A stretch of DNA of 64,000 bases from positions 772,490 to 836,489 of the forward strand of contig JAVZEV010000001.1 in the NCBI GenBank assembly GCA_038873195.1, in the 5' to 3' direction. This DNA is from Candidatus Bathyarchaeia archaeon. Lineage in GTDB: Archaea > Thermoproteota > Bathyarchaeia > Bathyarchaeales > Bathycorpusculaceae. Positions 53,661 to 62,643 of the stretch are shown here, piece by piece. Within the stretch, counting starts at the first letter, position 1. The number at the start of each line of letters is the position of its first letter. Under the pieces are notes generated by a model. It was not told where the DNA came from and did not search any database. It saw nothing but the letters and a program-made list of their open reading frames with translations. The translations under genes and the position numbers were made by a program.

Positions 53661-54515
53661 TTGAACGAGAAAAAAATTTCGATAGCCATACCTGCTTCGG
53701 TTGTTTCTGACACTCCTCATTTACGTGAAAAAACATCAAAAATAGGTCTTATCGGAAGAGCAGCCGCAATTTTCAAAGTAGACGAAATCATAGTTTACCC
53801 AGATAACCCGGAAACAAATCAAAGACATGAGATAGATTTAATCGCAACCTTGCTCGCTTACATAGAAACACCCCAGTATCTAAGAAAAAGATTGTTCAAA
53901 CTCAAACCAACACTACGATACGCAGGAATACTTCCACCATTACGCACACCACACCACCCATTAAACCGCAAAACAAAAGATTTGAAAATCGGCGAATACC
54001 GAGAAGGAGTAACACTATCTAACAAGGAAAATGGCACACTCATAGACATAGGCGTAGAAAAACCAGCAATAATCCAAAATAAACAATTACCAAAAAACAA
54101 GCGCATAACCGTAAAAATAACCAAGATAAACGAGCAAGCACAAGTTGAAACCGCAAGCCGCGAAGAAATACCCCATTATTGGGGATACACAATCACCCCT
54201 GAAACACAACCATTCGTGAAAATGTTAAAAAACAGAAATTTCGATTTAACCATCGCCACCTCCAAATATGGCACTCCATTTGTAGATGCATCCGAAGAAA
54301 TTTCAGAACGATGGCAACCAGCACAAAAAATTCTTGTAGCGTTCGGTGCGCCAACTCAAGGCTTGTACGAAATAGTAAAACGTGAAGGGTTCAACTTGGA
54401 CGATGTAGTAGATTTTATCGTCAACACAATTCCAACGCAAGGAACGGAGACTGTTAGAACAGAAGAAGCACTCATAGCGTCTTTAGCAATCTTAAACATG
54501 CACTTACGATTTTAA
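53661..54515 (+). CDS. SPOUT-fold RNA methyltransferase (SPOUT1/DUF171 family)
   Basis: A 284-aa protein with a TTG start. The N-terminal part (ISIAIPASVVSDTPHLREKTSKIGLIGRAAAIFKVDEI) and YAGILPPLRTPHHP are hallmarks of the RNA methyltransferase family PF02598. The knotted C-terminal SAM site is VAFGAPTQGLYEIV, ending in NTIPTQGTETVRTEEAL. An OB-like insert lies at ~105-165. Relatives in archaea act on rRNA, and the gene often sits near ribosomal protein genes, as here. A TATA-like TGTATAAATAA is near 53600. Confidence 0.85.
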   Translation: MNEKKISIAIPASVVSDTPHLREKTSKIGLIGRAAAIFKVDEIIVYPDNPETNQRHEIDLIATLLAYIETPQYLRKRLFKLKPTLRYAGILPPLRTPHHPLNRKTKDLKIGEYREGVTLSNKENGTLIDIGVEKPAIIQNKQLPKNKRITVKITKINEQAQVETASREEIPHYWGYTITPETQPFVKMLKNRNFDLTIATSKYGTPFVDASEEISERWQPAQKILVAFGAPTQGLYEIVKREGFNLDDVVDFIVNTIPTQGTETVRTEEALIASLAILNMHLRF

Positions 54516-54547
54516 CGTTTAAATGCACGTTTTGCATATGTGCGTTT

Positions 54548-55552
54548 ATGTATTTCGACATCGTCATGCCCTTAACACTTTTCCTAGTCACAATAGCAGC
54601 TATGCTTTTAGAAAAGAAAATTGAAGGAAAGTTTAAGGGCATTTTCGAAGAAAAACAATTCAGCACTTGGAATGCGATAGTACTCGTCGTAGCGATGAGT
54701 ATAACAATATCGCTAATAGTGTTTGTACCGCAAATGGCAATCATGACGATGTTTCTCTTTGCATATTCAATGGTACTGTTCATTTTTTCTTACCTTTTCT
54801 CAAACCTCCCAAAAGCAAAAGCTCAGCTCTTTTTCAAAGCATTCCTCATAATCAGCTTCGCCATCGCCATGATTAGCATTCTCACTTCTGGAGCAAACAG
54901 CATGGTGGCTTATGGAGCCCTAGCCTTTTTCGGTCTCTCCAGCTTTGCATTGGTGGCATTGCTATATGAGGAACATAGAATTAGCACGGAAGAAAGATGG
55001 TATCTGGCAGTGTTGCCACCAGCATCATTCATATGCCTATACGTATTTTTCAGCAGAACACCAATATGGTTTCCTTATCTACTTGACATGTACGGAATCG
55101 TCTTCGCAGTCTTAATAACTCTCTACTTAGGAACACTATTCACATGGAAAACCACACTGATTTTCGCCACACTATTAACAGTTATGGACATAATTCTAGT
55201 GTTATTCACGGGTGCGATGGTTTCCGCAGCAAGACATGTCTCAGTTCTAAGACTCCCTGTGCTTGTTTCATTGCCAACTCTTCCTGCAATCACAACAGAA
55301 TGGGGAATAATCTATATGTCCTTAGGTCTTGGCGACTTTTTCTTTGCTGGATTATTAGGCATACAAACCATGAAAAAGTTCGACAAAAAATTCGCAATAT
55401 TATCGGTTGCCGCAATGTGCATTTCATTCTTCATCTTCGAAACAATACTATTAAACTATGAACTGAAAGCATTCCCAGGCACGTTAATGATCATCTGCGG
55501 ATGGCTACCCCTAGTAATTTTAAAAGTAATTTGGAAAACCCTAAAACATTAA
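54548..55552 (+). CDS. presenilin-like polytopic membrane protein, candidate A22 protease
   Basis: A 334-aa protein with nine or ten membrane helices. Two membrane aspartates fall in VMDIILVLFTGAMV (~217) and GLGDFFFAGLLG (~263). The second is the GxGD motif of presenilin/signal peptide peptidase. A PAL-like PGTL lies near the C-terminus (~317). Together these suggest an intramembrane aspartyl protease relative. It is more divergent than the gene at 3276, because YD is MD and PAL is PGTL. It directly follows the SPOUT methyltransferase gene on the same strand. Confidence 0.62.
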   Translation: MYFDIVMPLTLFLVTIAAMLLEKKIEGKFKGIFEEKQFSTWNAIVLVVAMSITISLIVFVPQMAIMTMFLFAYSMVLFIFSYLFSNLPKAKAQLFFKAFLIISFAIAMISILTSGANSMVAYGALAFFGLSSFALVALLYEEHRISTEERWYLAVLPPASFICLYVFFSRTPIWFPYLLDMYGIVFAVLITLYLGTLFTWKTTLIFATLLTVMDIILVLFTGAMVSAARHVSVLRLPVLVSLPTLPAITTEWGIIYMSLGLGDFFFAGLLGIQTMKKFDKKFAILSVAAMCISFFIFETILLNYELKAFPGTLMIICGWLPLVILKVIWKTLKH

Positions 55553-55595
55553 AGAGAATTTAAAAGAGAAAAACCGGCAATTCAAAAAGAAGTGT

Positions 55596-55919
55596 CTAGC
55601 CAAAAAGTGCGCCTAAACCTTCAAGCGCTGCCTCTTCCTTGGCTTTCTCCTCTTCTTCCTTCTTTTTCTTCTCTTCTCCTTTTGGTTTAGCTTCTGCCGC
55701 TAGTGCCGCTGCTGCCGGCGCTGCTGCAGGTGCAGCCATCATTGTGGGAGCAGACTTAATCGCTTCGTCAATATTCACTTCAGCTAAGGAAGCCACTAAA
55801 GCCTTAACCCTCACAGCATCAACATTTATGCCTGCTGCTGTCAAAACTTGCGTTAAGTTTTCCTCGTTTATCTCCTTTCCAGCCTTGTGAAGAAGCATGG
55901 CAGCGTAAACATATTCCAT
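55596..55919 (-). CDS. rpl12: ribosomal protein P1/L12 (archaeal stalk)
   Basis: A 107-aa acidic stalk protein starting [22 protein letters not shown]. It has an Ala/Pro hinge (~60-80), a Lys/Glu-rich stretch and the ending [10 protein letters not shown], which binds translation GTPases. The ATG at 55949 would add ten residues, but AAAGGTGAAACGAGT precedes 55919, so that start is used. It is separated from P0 by two plus-strand genes instead of following it directly, so it has its own promoter (minus-strand GGTTTATATTTT near 55955). Confidence 0.95.
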   Translation of the reverse strand: MEYVYAAMLLHKAGKEINEENLTQVLTAAGINVDAVRVKALVASLAEVNIDEAIKSAPTMMAAPAAAPAAAALAAEAKPKGEEKKKKEEEEKAKEEAALEGLGALFG

Positions 55920-56103
55920 ACTCGTTTCACCTTTCGGTTCAAATACCAAGCTTTAAAATATAAACCTTTTCTGTCATTCGCATGCAAATGTCTAAGAACC
56001 GCCCAATATCAATCCTCCGCTTTGTAATTTTGCGCAAGTAGAAGAATTTTCCGATAAGCATTTAGATTCGTCGAAACCAATTACTAGTAGAGACCCTGAA
56101 GGA

Positions 56104-56343
56104 ATGGAGTTGCAAGAAACTAAATCCTACACTATCGACATAAGCAGAACTAGAGGAAAAGGAGAGTTTAAATGCCCAAAATGTGGCATCCAAATTTCTC
56201 CGGATGACAAAACCGACAAGATTTATACTATTTTGGAAACTGTGATGAACGGAGACTGCTTAGAAAAGATAATTCTGCAATGCAATAGCTGCAAAAGCCA
56301 GATTAATCTGGTAGGGTTTCATGCTTTGGATAAATTGATGTAA
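56104..56343 (+). CDS. small zinc-ribbon protein, unknown
   Basis: A 79-aa protein with two CxxC pairs, FKCPKCGIQISPDD (~24-27) and LQCNSCKSQINL (~60-63). These would bind one zinc ion. The rest is a mix of charged helix and beta strand with no membrane segment. I recognise no family. The pair is spaced ~33 residues apart, as in many zinc ribbons. It lies between the P0 and L12 genes on the opposite strand. Confidence 0.6.
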   Translation: MELQETKSYTIDISRTRGKGEFKCPKCGIQISPDDKTDKIYTILETVMNGDCLEKIILQCNSCKSQINLVGFHALDKLM

Positions 56344-56585
56344 GCCGAAAATGATCTCTTTGCCAAGCGAATTCTGCGTAATAGCTTCAGAAACTTCAAT
56401 CTATATTTTGAGTTCATAATTGTTAAGTAGTTTTAGGGAGCTAACTCTAGTTTTTGCGTGAAACTTCCAATTGTTGGAAACTTCACCGAAGAAACACCAT
56501 ATTCGCTTGAATTTTTCATCAGCTCAAGCTTTAGCCTTACACAAACTTAAGACGGAAACAAACAAAAAAGGAGGTGAAACTTATT

Positions 56586-56948
56586 GTGGAAAACCAAACT
56601 GATAAAGTGGCTTCCATTGATAATAACTCTGGCAACAGTGATAATAGCGCCTTACATAAAGACAATTTGGGGAGACATACCAAATCCAACAATCTAAAAC
56701 ACGCAATAGAAAAGATACGCCATTCAAGCACTCTTAGGTTTATGCTGTTCAGAGAAGATTTTCCAAAACACCGCGTAGTTGAGAGAATCTCTCCACTGCA
56801 TGCTATTGTGGTTTTCTATGTCTGCTTATTTGCTGGTTTGCTTGGTCTCTTTGTATTTGCTTATGCTACCTTCTTAGGATTCATCGCCTATTACGTGACG
56901 GTTGGTGTGGCTGCGCTGGAAATCTTGCATTGTATGTACGATAAGTAA
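56586..56948 (+). CDS. small membrane protein with Asn/Ser-rich N-terminus
   Basis: A 120-aa protein. The GTG at 56586 is preceded by GGAGGTGA at ~8 nt, so it is preferred over the GTG at 56574 that overlaps that site. About 70 polar, N/S/K-rich residues lead to two closely spaced transmembrane helices (~78-96 and ~98-117). No family is recognised. It sits alone between P0 and the zinc-ribbon gene. The upstream gap has TTCCAA-TTG-TTGGAA, a short palindrome. Confidence 0.5.
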   Translation: MENQTDKVASIDNNSGNSDNSALHKDNLGRHTKSNNLKHAIEKIRHSSTLRFMLFREDFPKHRVVERISPLHAIVVFYVCLFAGLLGLFVFAYATFLGFIAYYVTVGVAALEILHCMYDK

Positions 56949-56990
56949 GAGAGCAAAGAATGACTTTACTTTAAGGCAAAAAAGTAAAAA

Positions 56991-57848
56991 CTAAACTGGT
57001 TGGTTAGTCTTTTTTCCTAGACTTAACATTTCAGCATGTGCTTTTCGAAGTAAATCTGCAATCGTTTCTTTGGTTGGGACAGCAGCATTTATTGAAAGTG
57101 CATAGGCTTTCTGATGCGCCAATTGCAAAAGCACTACAACGTTTTCTTTCGTCGGATAAGTTACAGCTATCGATAATGCAAAGGCGTCCATGTGAGATTT
57201 TTCAACGGTTTGTTTAGTCCCAGCCACATCTATTTTGAGTTGTTCAGCAGTTATCACTAAGCCATCATCATACGCCACTTTCATTGAAAGCCCAGCTTCC
57301 ACGGGTTTTATTCCAAGCTTCGACAAAACACTAGCAAGTCTTTCAGAGATTACTTCACCTTTTCTAACGACCAATGTATCTTTGTTTATCCAAACGCTAC
57401 CTGCTTCAATTCTTGTTGGCAAACCCACCGCGTTCAACTGGCTAATTATTGGACCTGGCGGTTGTCCAGTGTTTCCTGCGGGAACTACAACGTCAAAAGC
57501 AGCTATGTCACCAGCCTTTGCCGTTGTTCGTACTTTTCCTCTTTCGAGAAGTAAAGCGAGCTTAAACGGGTTAAGGTCGGTCATTAGATAGACGTTGGAC
57601 CCATTTAAGTATTCTTCGATTTTTTTCAGCTCTGGCTTTTCCTTGCAGTTTTCAATAGCCAATTTCATTAACGTGTTTTTTATAACTTTCATGTATGCTT
57701 TGTCTGATAATTTCTTCTTTAACTCTTGTAGTTGGGCAGCCCTAACTTTCTGCAAACTGGCGATTCCAATGACTTTATGTTTCTTTATTAGCTGAGTTAT
57801 CTGTTCAACCTCGCTGATTTTTTCCTGCAAAACTTGTTGGGATGGCAT
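56991..57848 (-). CDS. rplP0: ribosomal protein P0/L10, with no C-terminal stalk tail
   Basis: A 285-aa protein. The N-terminal rRNA-binding domain begins KISEVEQITQLIKKHKVIGIASLQKV; NTLMKLAIENCKE, PAGNTGQPPGPIISQLNAVGLPTRIEAGSVWI and EAGLSMKVAYDDGLVI follow. Two L12-binding helices with AFALSIAVTYPTKENV / AYALSINAAVPTKETI follow. It ends TNQPV with no acidic linker and no GLGALFG peptide, which most archaeal P0 proteins share with L12. It is the last gene of the secE-spt5-L11-L1-P0 operon. Confidence 0.92.
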   Translation of the reverse strand: MPSQQVLQEKISEVEQITQLIKKHKVIGIASLQKVRAAQLQELKKKLSDKAYMKVIKNTLMKLAIENCKEKPELKKIEEYLNGSNVYLMTDLNPFKLALLLERGKVRTTAKAGDIAAFDVVVPAGNTGQPPGPIISQLNAVGLPTRIEAGSVWINKDTLVVRKGEVISERLASVLSKLGIKPVEAGLSMKVAYDDGLVITAEQLKIDVAGTKQTVEKSHMDAFALSIAVTYPTKENVVVLLQLAHQKAYALSINAAVPTKETIADLLRKAHAEMLSLGKKTNQPV

Positions 57849-57861
57849 TTGTCTTCCTCTT

Positions 57862-58515
57862 TCACGGTTTAATCTTCACGGGCTTACCCATGGAAGTTTT
57901 TATGTAGACGAATTTGATGTTTTTCATTCCTTTTTTAAGTTTCCCTTCGACTGCTCTCAAAACTGCTTGGATATTATCGGCCAACTCTTCTTCTTTCATG
58001 CTTTCCGTTCCAACACGGCACTGCAATATCGGCTGATTTCGCATCTTCGCAATGACAGTTTTACGGTACTTTTCAAGCAAGCTTGATATGTCTGCTGTAG
58101 GAGGAACTGGAACTGGCATTTTACCCCTAGGACCCAAGACTGGACCAAAAATTTTGCCCACTAAGGGCATCAAAGGAGCCTCAGCAACAAAAAAGTCGTA
58201 TCCATCGGCAATCTTACGCAAGTCACGCTTTTTGCCAGCTAAGCCTTCAAGTTCAGATCTTTCAATTACTAAATCCGCGTTTGCCTTTTTTGCCTTCAAA
58301 GCCAATTCGCCAGATGCTATTACGCATATTTTGTTTGGCTTTTCCGGCGGTGAATGCGGCAATTCTACGAGTTCTTGAATTCTGCCTTCAGGAGATTTCA
58401 TGTCGATGTCTTTAAGGTTTAGAATGAGCTCTACTGATTGGGTAAACTTTCTTTTTTCGGATTTTCCTTTTGCTTCTTTAACTGCGTCTAAGATAGTTTT
58501 TTGGTCTAGGGGCAT
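57862..58515 (-). CDS. rpl1: ribosomal protein L1
   Basis: A 217-aa protein with typical segments FTQSVELILNLKDIDMK, FFVAEAPLMPLVGKIFGPVLGPRGKMPVP and FVYIKTSMGKPVKI. It binds 23S rRNA at the stalk base and can repress its own mRNA. The start at 58515 is supported by GAGG 7 nt upstream; the ATG at 58533 would add six residues. It begins ~14 bp before P0. Confidence 0.95.
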   Translation of the reverse strand: MPLDQKTILDAVKEAKGKSEKRKFTQSVELILNLKDIDMKSPEGRIQELVELPHSPPEKPNKICVIASGELALKAKKANADLVIERSELEGLAGKKRDLRKIADGYDFFVAEAPLMPLVGKIFGPVLGPRGKMPVPVPPTADISSLLEKYRKTVIAKMRNQPILQCRVGTESMKEEELADNIQAVLRAVEGKLKKGMKNIKFVYIKTSMGKPVKIKP

Positions 58516-58573
58516 TTTAAAGCCTCGTGCCAATGAGGGAATATAACGCGATTATAAAAATATTCTCTTAGGC

Positions 58574-59062
58574 TTAACTCTTACTAAATATTTCGTCATA
58601 TTTGCCTTCATCAATTTCTCGTTGTATCTCACGCGGATCCTTGCCCTCCACAGTAACGCCCATGCTAACACAGCTGCCTAGGATTTCCTTTGCAGCTAAT
58701 TTTAGATTTTTTGCTAAGAGCTCTTCGCGTTTGATTTTTGCTATGCGAATAATCTGTTCCATTGAGAGGTTTCCAATTTTTTGCGTATTAGGAGCACCAG
58801 AACCTTTCTCTACTTTAAGTTCGCTAACAATCAACGCCGATGCTGTTGGGGTTCCAACGCTAACTTCAAAATCTTTAGTTTCAGGGTCAACACTAACTTT
58901 CACGGGAACCTTCATTCCAGAATAGTCTTTGGTTAGTTCGTTTATTTTGTTCACAATGACAAGAACATTCACGCCTAAAGGACCAAGAGCGGGACCTAAA
59001 GGTGGTCCAGCGGTTGCTTGTCCTCCGCTTACGAGTAGTTCTATTACCTTTTTTTCGCCCAT
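58574..59062 (-). CDS. rpl11: ribosomal protein L11
   Basis: About 162 aa from MGEKKVIELLVSGGQATAGPPLGPALGPLGV, the classical thiostrepton-loop/stalk-base protein. Further segments are YSGMKVPVKVSVDP and EILGSCVSMGVTVEGKDP. GCGGTGAAACATAAA precedes the ATG at 59062, so this start is used instead of 59098. Its start codon overlaps the end of spt5 (3-bp shift), indicating coupled translation. Confidence 0.95.
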   Translation of the reverse strand: MGEKKVIELLVSGGQATAGPPLGPALGPLGVNVLVIVNKINELTKDYSGMKVPVKVSVDPETKDFEVSVGTPTASALIVSELKVEKGSGAPNTQKIGNLSMEQIIRIAKIKREELLAKNLKLAAKEILGSCVSMGVTVEGKDPREIQREIDEGKYDEIFSKS

Positions 59063-59063
59063 T

Positions 59064-59552
59064 TTATGTTTCACCGCCTTCTGTTTTTGCTTTTTCAACT
59101 AATTTTACGTAGTCGGAATGAACAGTGATTGGCAAAGTGAAAGTTGCTTCCAACAACTCAAGCGTTACTTCAGCTTTAGTCTTATCGATACGAGTAATTT
59201 TTGCACGCATACCCTTAAAGGGTCCACCAGTCACTTCAACGATGTCGTTTTCACTTAATTCTTCAATCACCGGCTTTCTCACGATGTATCTCTCAATTTC
59301 AGCGAAGCTCACAACACCTGGAACTCGTGAACGTACGTGTCTTATTCCAGCTATTGCCTCTTCAACCATATGTGGGCCTTCTGCCTCCATGAATACGTAT
59401 CCTCTCAAGGCTTCGGGCACTAGAATGGCTTTTATTGGTATTTTGTTCATCTCAACTTTTGCGGCAACAAGTTTAGCTACGTTTTTTTCTTGTCCAGTTG
59501 TCGTTTTTACTGCAAAAATCTTCGTTGGAAATGTTTCTTCCTTTTTCTCCAT
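59064..59552 (-). CDS. spt5: transcription elongation factor Spt5 (NusG family)
   Basis: A 162-aa protein with the NGN domain (IFAVKTTTGQEKNVAKLVAAKVEMN, GYVFMEAEGPHMVEEAIAGI, ~10-95) and one KOW domain (VEVTGGPFKGMRAKITRIDKTKAEV, ~105-150). It binds RNA polymerase with Spt4 and raises processivity. It follows secE, the conserved archaeal order. Confidence 0.96.
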   Translation of the reverse strand: MEKKEETFPTKIFAVKTTTGQEKNVAKLVAAKVEMNKIPIKAILVPEALRGYVFMEAEGPHMVEEAIAGIRHVRSRVPGVVSFAEIERYIVRKPVIEELSENDIVEVTGGPFKGMRAKITRIDKTKAEVTLELLEATFTLPITVHSDYVKLVEKAKTEGGET

Positions 59553-59565
59553 AAGAATCTTCCTT

Positions 59566-59751
59566 CTAGCTTGTTGCAGGCGCGCTTGATTGCAAAACAG
59601 AAGAGACTAGTTTAATGACGAAACCGATTAGTCCGATGGCTCCTATGCCTAAGAAGCATATTTTTATTGAAAGCCACAACTCGCTTTTTCCAGGTTTCAC
59701 CGATAGCTTCAGTGTTCTTGCGCATCCTGAAAGGAACGACCTTAAACCCAT
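59566..59751 (-). CDS. secE: preprotein translocase subunit SecE/Sss1
   Basis: A 61-aa protein with an amphipathic N-terminal helix (SFLSGCARTLKLSVKPGKSEL) and one transmembrane helix (ICFLGIGAIGLIGFVIKLVSSVL, ~32-54). This is the standard archaeal SecE that clamps SecY. It is the first gene of the stalk operon; box A GTTTATATTA is at 59781-59790. Confidence 0.93.
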   Translation of the reverse strand: MGLRSFLSGCARTLKLSVKPGKSELWLSIKICFLGIGAIGLIGFVIKLVSSVLQSSAPATS

Positions 59752-59780
59752 GGTTCATCGCAACCTCAACATATCACTCT

Positions 59781-59790
59781 TAATATAAAC
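59781..59790 (-). promoter_or_regulatory. TATA box of the secE-spt5-L11-L1-P0 operon
   Basis: Minus strand GTTTATATTA, ~30 bp before the secE start. No other strong TATA box is seen in the downstream genes until L12. Confidence 0.55.
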
Positions 59791-59884
59791 GTTACTACGA
59801 TTGCTGGTTTCTATTAGGATAAGCTAGACATTTCTATTAACTTTTCCCTTATTGAAGAGAGACGCGCACGGAAAACGAAGGAAC

Positions 59885-60709
59885 CTAAAATTTTTCAAAC
59901 GGAAGAGCTATTTCTTCAAGAATCTCAATCAGTTTTGGTTTATGTTCACCTTTTATTCCTTTCCAGTCCAAAATTGCAAACTCAACCTTTTCTAAGGTTC
60001 TTTCTCTGCATTGATTTAGAATCGTCGAATCTATGTTTGGAAAAGCGTATTTAGGAATTATGTGTCCAAACGCTATTTCTTGTTCAAGTGCCAGTTTGGT
60101 GAATTTGTTGTTGTAGTGTGGTCCGCCAATTCCCATGACAGTCTTTGCTTGAGAATTGCCGAAGCATGAAATGGCTTCTATTGTCGAGTGCGCTATAGCT
60201 TCTGCAGCCTTCAAGTCGTTCCATTGTTTAGGTGAACTGCCAAGCTCAACAAACATTGTTGGCACATCTAAAGATGGCCCATGATGCGTACATTCATAAG
60301 AAACTTCATAGTTAAGCCGCATTGCATTTCGTAAGCGTGCCATAGCTTTTAAAGCATCACGCATGACATTTGCTGGAGAAACTGAAACTTTTCTGGGAAG
60401 CCCGCCTAACTCTGCTTCGCCTAGGTTGCCTGGAGTGTGCACGGACAACGTGGGAGTGCCACTAATGCTGCTGTGTCTTGAGACGAAGAGTATGAGTTCG
60501 GAATTTGGGAAAAAATCAGTTATGTTTTGTGCATAAACAGATTCGTTGTTTAATGTTACAATTTGGACTTTTTTATGGTCTAAGTTGGCTTCGTAAATTG
60601 GGTTTTGCTGAAAAGTTTCTGCGGTTTTCTCGAAAGAATAGTGTTGCAGTATTTGTTCTGTGATGTTTTGACTTGCCACATCCTTGTTTGAAGTAACAAT
60701 CAAAATCAT
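59885..60709 (-). CDS. dtdA: D-aminoacyl-tRNA deacylase (archaeal DtdA/GEK1 family)
   Basis: About 274 aa. Family segments are ILIVTSNKDVASQNI, ELILFVSRHSSISGTPTLSVHTPGN, YECTHHGPSLDVPTMFVELGSSPKQW and IGGPHYNNKFTKLAL. It removes D-amino acids from mis-charged tRNAs, using zinc. The ATG at 60709 follows GGAAGT at ~7 nt. An upstream frame to 60931 lacks family similarity and runs over the argF promoter, so it is rejected. It is divergent from argF. Confidence 0.9.
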   Translation of the reverse strand: MILIVTSNKDVASQNITEQILQHYSFEKTAETFQQNPIYEANLDHKKVQIVTLNNESVYAQNITDFFPNSELILFVSRHSSISGTPTLSVHTPGNLGEAELGGLPRKVSVSPANVMRDALKAMARLRNAMRLNYEVSYECTHHGPSLDVPTMFVELGSSPKQWNDLKAAEAIAHSTIEAISCFGNSQAKTVMGIGGPHYNNKFTKLALEQEIAFGHIIPKYAFPNIDSTILNQCRERTLEKVEFAILDWKGIKGEHKPKLIEILEEIALPFEKF

Positions 60710-60818
60710 CAGCATACTTCCATGATACAACACTTGTTGTTTGAAGAAAAATGTTTCCACAAAGTTTATAATTTTTGAAGTCGGTTGAGCCTTTAAAGTC
60801 CAAAATAAAGGTGGAAAA

Positions 60819-61733
60819 ATGCACTTAATCAATTTTAAGGAGCTAACTGGTAAGCAACTCGAAGAGATTATTGACAGAGCCATAGAAGTCAAGAGTAACC
60901 CGCAAAAATATCGCACTGCGCTGGAAGGCAAGTCTTTAGCTATGATTTTTCAAAAAACTTCTACCCGAACTCGTGTTTCTTTTGAGGTTGCAATGACTCA
61001 GCTTGGCGGTCACGCGCTCTACATAGATTGGAGAACAACAAACTTTGCCCTTGCAGACATTTACGATGAAGTGCAATATTTGTCGCGTAATGTTGATTGT
61101 ATAATGGCGAGATTGCTGAAAAACGCTGACTTACAAGTTATGGCTAAGGCTTCACGCGTTCCAGTAATAAATGGATGTGACGAAAAATATCATCCAAGCC
61201 AAGCAGTAGCAGATTTGATGACAGTGAAAGAGAAAAAAGGAAAGCTAAAAGGTGCAAAATTGGTTTACATAGGCATTCACAACAATGTCTGTAACTCGCT
61301 TATTGAAGGATGCACAAAAACTGGAGTAAAAATAACCACGGTGACGCCGATATTCAACGAGCCCTCAAGAGACGAAGAACTTTTGGAAAATGCAAGGAAG
61401 ACTGGACTTTGGGAAACTACTTTGGATGTTAAGAAAGCGGTTGAGGACGCGGATTTTGTTTATACAGATACTTGGGTTGACATGGAATTCTTTTTGGACC
61501 CTAAATTTGCAGCAGAAAAAGAAAAACGCGTAAAACTTATGATGCCTTACCAAATAAACAAGGAGTTACTAAAGAAAAGCAATGCCTACATAATGCATGA
61601 CATGCCCATCCACAGAGGATACGAAATCAGTGCAGATGTCATTGAAAGCCCAAAGTCAGTTATATATGAACAAAGCGAAAATAGGCTTTACTCGGCAAAG
61701 GCAATAATACTAAAACTATTGAAAAAACAGTAA
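60819..61733 (+). CDS. argF: ornithine carbamoyltransferase
   Basis: A 304-aa protein with the carbamoyl-phosphate site FQKTSTRTRVSFEVA (~46-60), HPSQAVADLMTV (~129) and the ornithine-side HDMPIHRGYEI (~261) with a Met/Pro in place of the usual HCLP. It makes citrulline from ornithine in arginine synthesis. No other arginine genes are adjacent. GTGGAAAA precedes the ATG. Confidence 0.9.
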   Translation: MHLINFKELTGKQLEEIIDRAIEVKSNPQKYRTALEGKSLAMIFQKTSTRTRVSFEVAMTQLGGHALYIDWRTTNFALADIYDEVQYLSRNVDCIMARLLKNADLQVMAKASRVPVINGCDEKYHPSQAVADLMTVKEKKGKLKGAKLVYIGIHNNVCNSLIEGCTKTGVKITTVTPIFNEPSRDEELLENARKTGLWETTLDVKKAVEDADFVYTDTWVDMEFFLDPKFAAEKEKRVKLMMPYQINKELLKKSNAYIMHDMPIHRGYEISADVIESPKSVIYEQSENRLYSAKAIILKLLKKQ

Positions 61734-61737
61734 AAGA

Positions 61738-62643
61738 CTATTTTAAAATCATTTGCACAAATTTTTCTGGGTTAAATTCTTCCAAATCATCATAGGTTTG
61801 TCCAACACCAATGAAAAGAATCGGCTTTTTTGTTACATAAGTGACGCTGAGGGCTGATCCGCCTTTAACATCAGCATCAACCTTAGTTAGTATTGTCGCG
61901 TCTATGTTCACGATTTTGTGAAATTCCTCGGCTTGCATTACAGCGTCGTTTCCAGTAAGCGAATCCACAGTTAAAATGGTGAGGTCTGGATTAACAATTC
62001 GTTTTACCTTTGCAAGTTCATTCATCAAGTTTCTGTTTGTCTGTATCCTACCTGCTGTGTCTATTAAAACAACGTTTATTCCGTGAGCCTTAGCATGGCT
62101 TATAGCGTCGTAGGCTACTGCAGCAGGATCCGCACCATACTCGTGCTTAATCATTCGTATCCCTAAACGTTTTGCATGTTCTTCTAACTGTTCAATGGAG
62201 CCAGCTCTGTATGTGTCGCTGCACGCAAGAACAACAGAGTAACCTTTTTTATTCAGTAGGCGTGCAACTTTGGCAATTGATGTAGTTTTTCCAGTGCCAT
62301 TTATTCCAACAAAAACTATCACGAAAGGCTCGCCTTTTTTTCGTTTTTCTTCAATTGCCCTAAAAAAGTCTATTTTGTTATTTGTAAGCATAACTTCTAA
62401 AAGTACTTCTCGCAAGTTCTTTTCTACAATTTTCTTGCGGTCTTCTAGACGCTTAACTTGAACGCCGTCTAAGCGTTTTTCCATTTCGTCACATATTCGT
62501 TCTGCCACGGGAAAAGCGACGTCGTTTTCAACAAGGCTTATTTTGAAGTCAGAAAGCATTGGACGAAGATTTTCAGCCTTAAGCTCGGTTGTGGTGACCT
62601 TGTTTACAAGTCCTTTTAATCCGGATTTAAGCCGTTCAAACAT
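61738..62643 (-). CDS. ftsY: signal recognition particle receptor FtsY
   Basis: A 301-aa SRP GTPase. N domain ~1-90; G domain motifs are GINGTGKTTSIAK (G1), DTYRAGSIEQLEEHAKRLG, IDTAGRIQTN (G3), TKVDADVKGG (G4) and GVGQTYDDLEEFNPEKF. It docks ribosome-bound SRP to the membrane. The acidic A domain is absent, as is usual in archaea. Its start overlaps the pfdA stop by 8 bp. Confidence 0.95.
   Translation of the reverse strand: MFERLKSGLKGLVNKVTTTELKAENLRPMLSDFKISLVENDVAFPVAERICDEMEKRLDGVQVKRLEDRKKIVEKNLREVLLEVMLTNNKIDFFRAIEEKRKKGEPFVIVFVGINGTGKTTSIAKVARLLNKKGYSVVLACSDTYRAGSIEQLEEHAKRLGIRMIKHEYGADPAAVAYDAISHAKAHGINVVLIDTAGRIQTNRNLMNELAKVKRIVNPDLTILTVDSLTGNDAVMQAEEFHKIVNIDATILTKVDADVKGGSALSVTYVTKKPILFIGVGQTYDDLEEFNPEKFVQMILK

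Noticed and set aside
60710-60931. N-terminal extension of D-aminoacyl-tRNA deacylase
   Set aside because: The extra 74 residues have no family similarity and cover the divergent argF promoter and start. A better ribosome-binding site precedes 60709.
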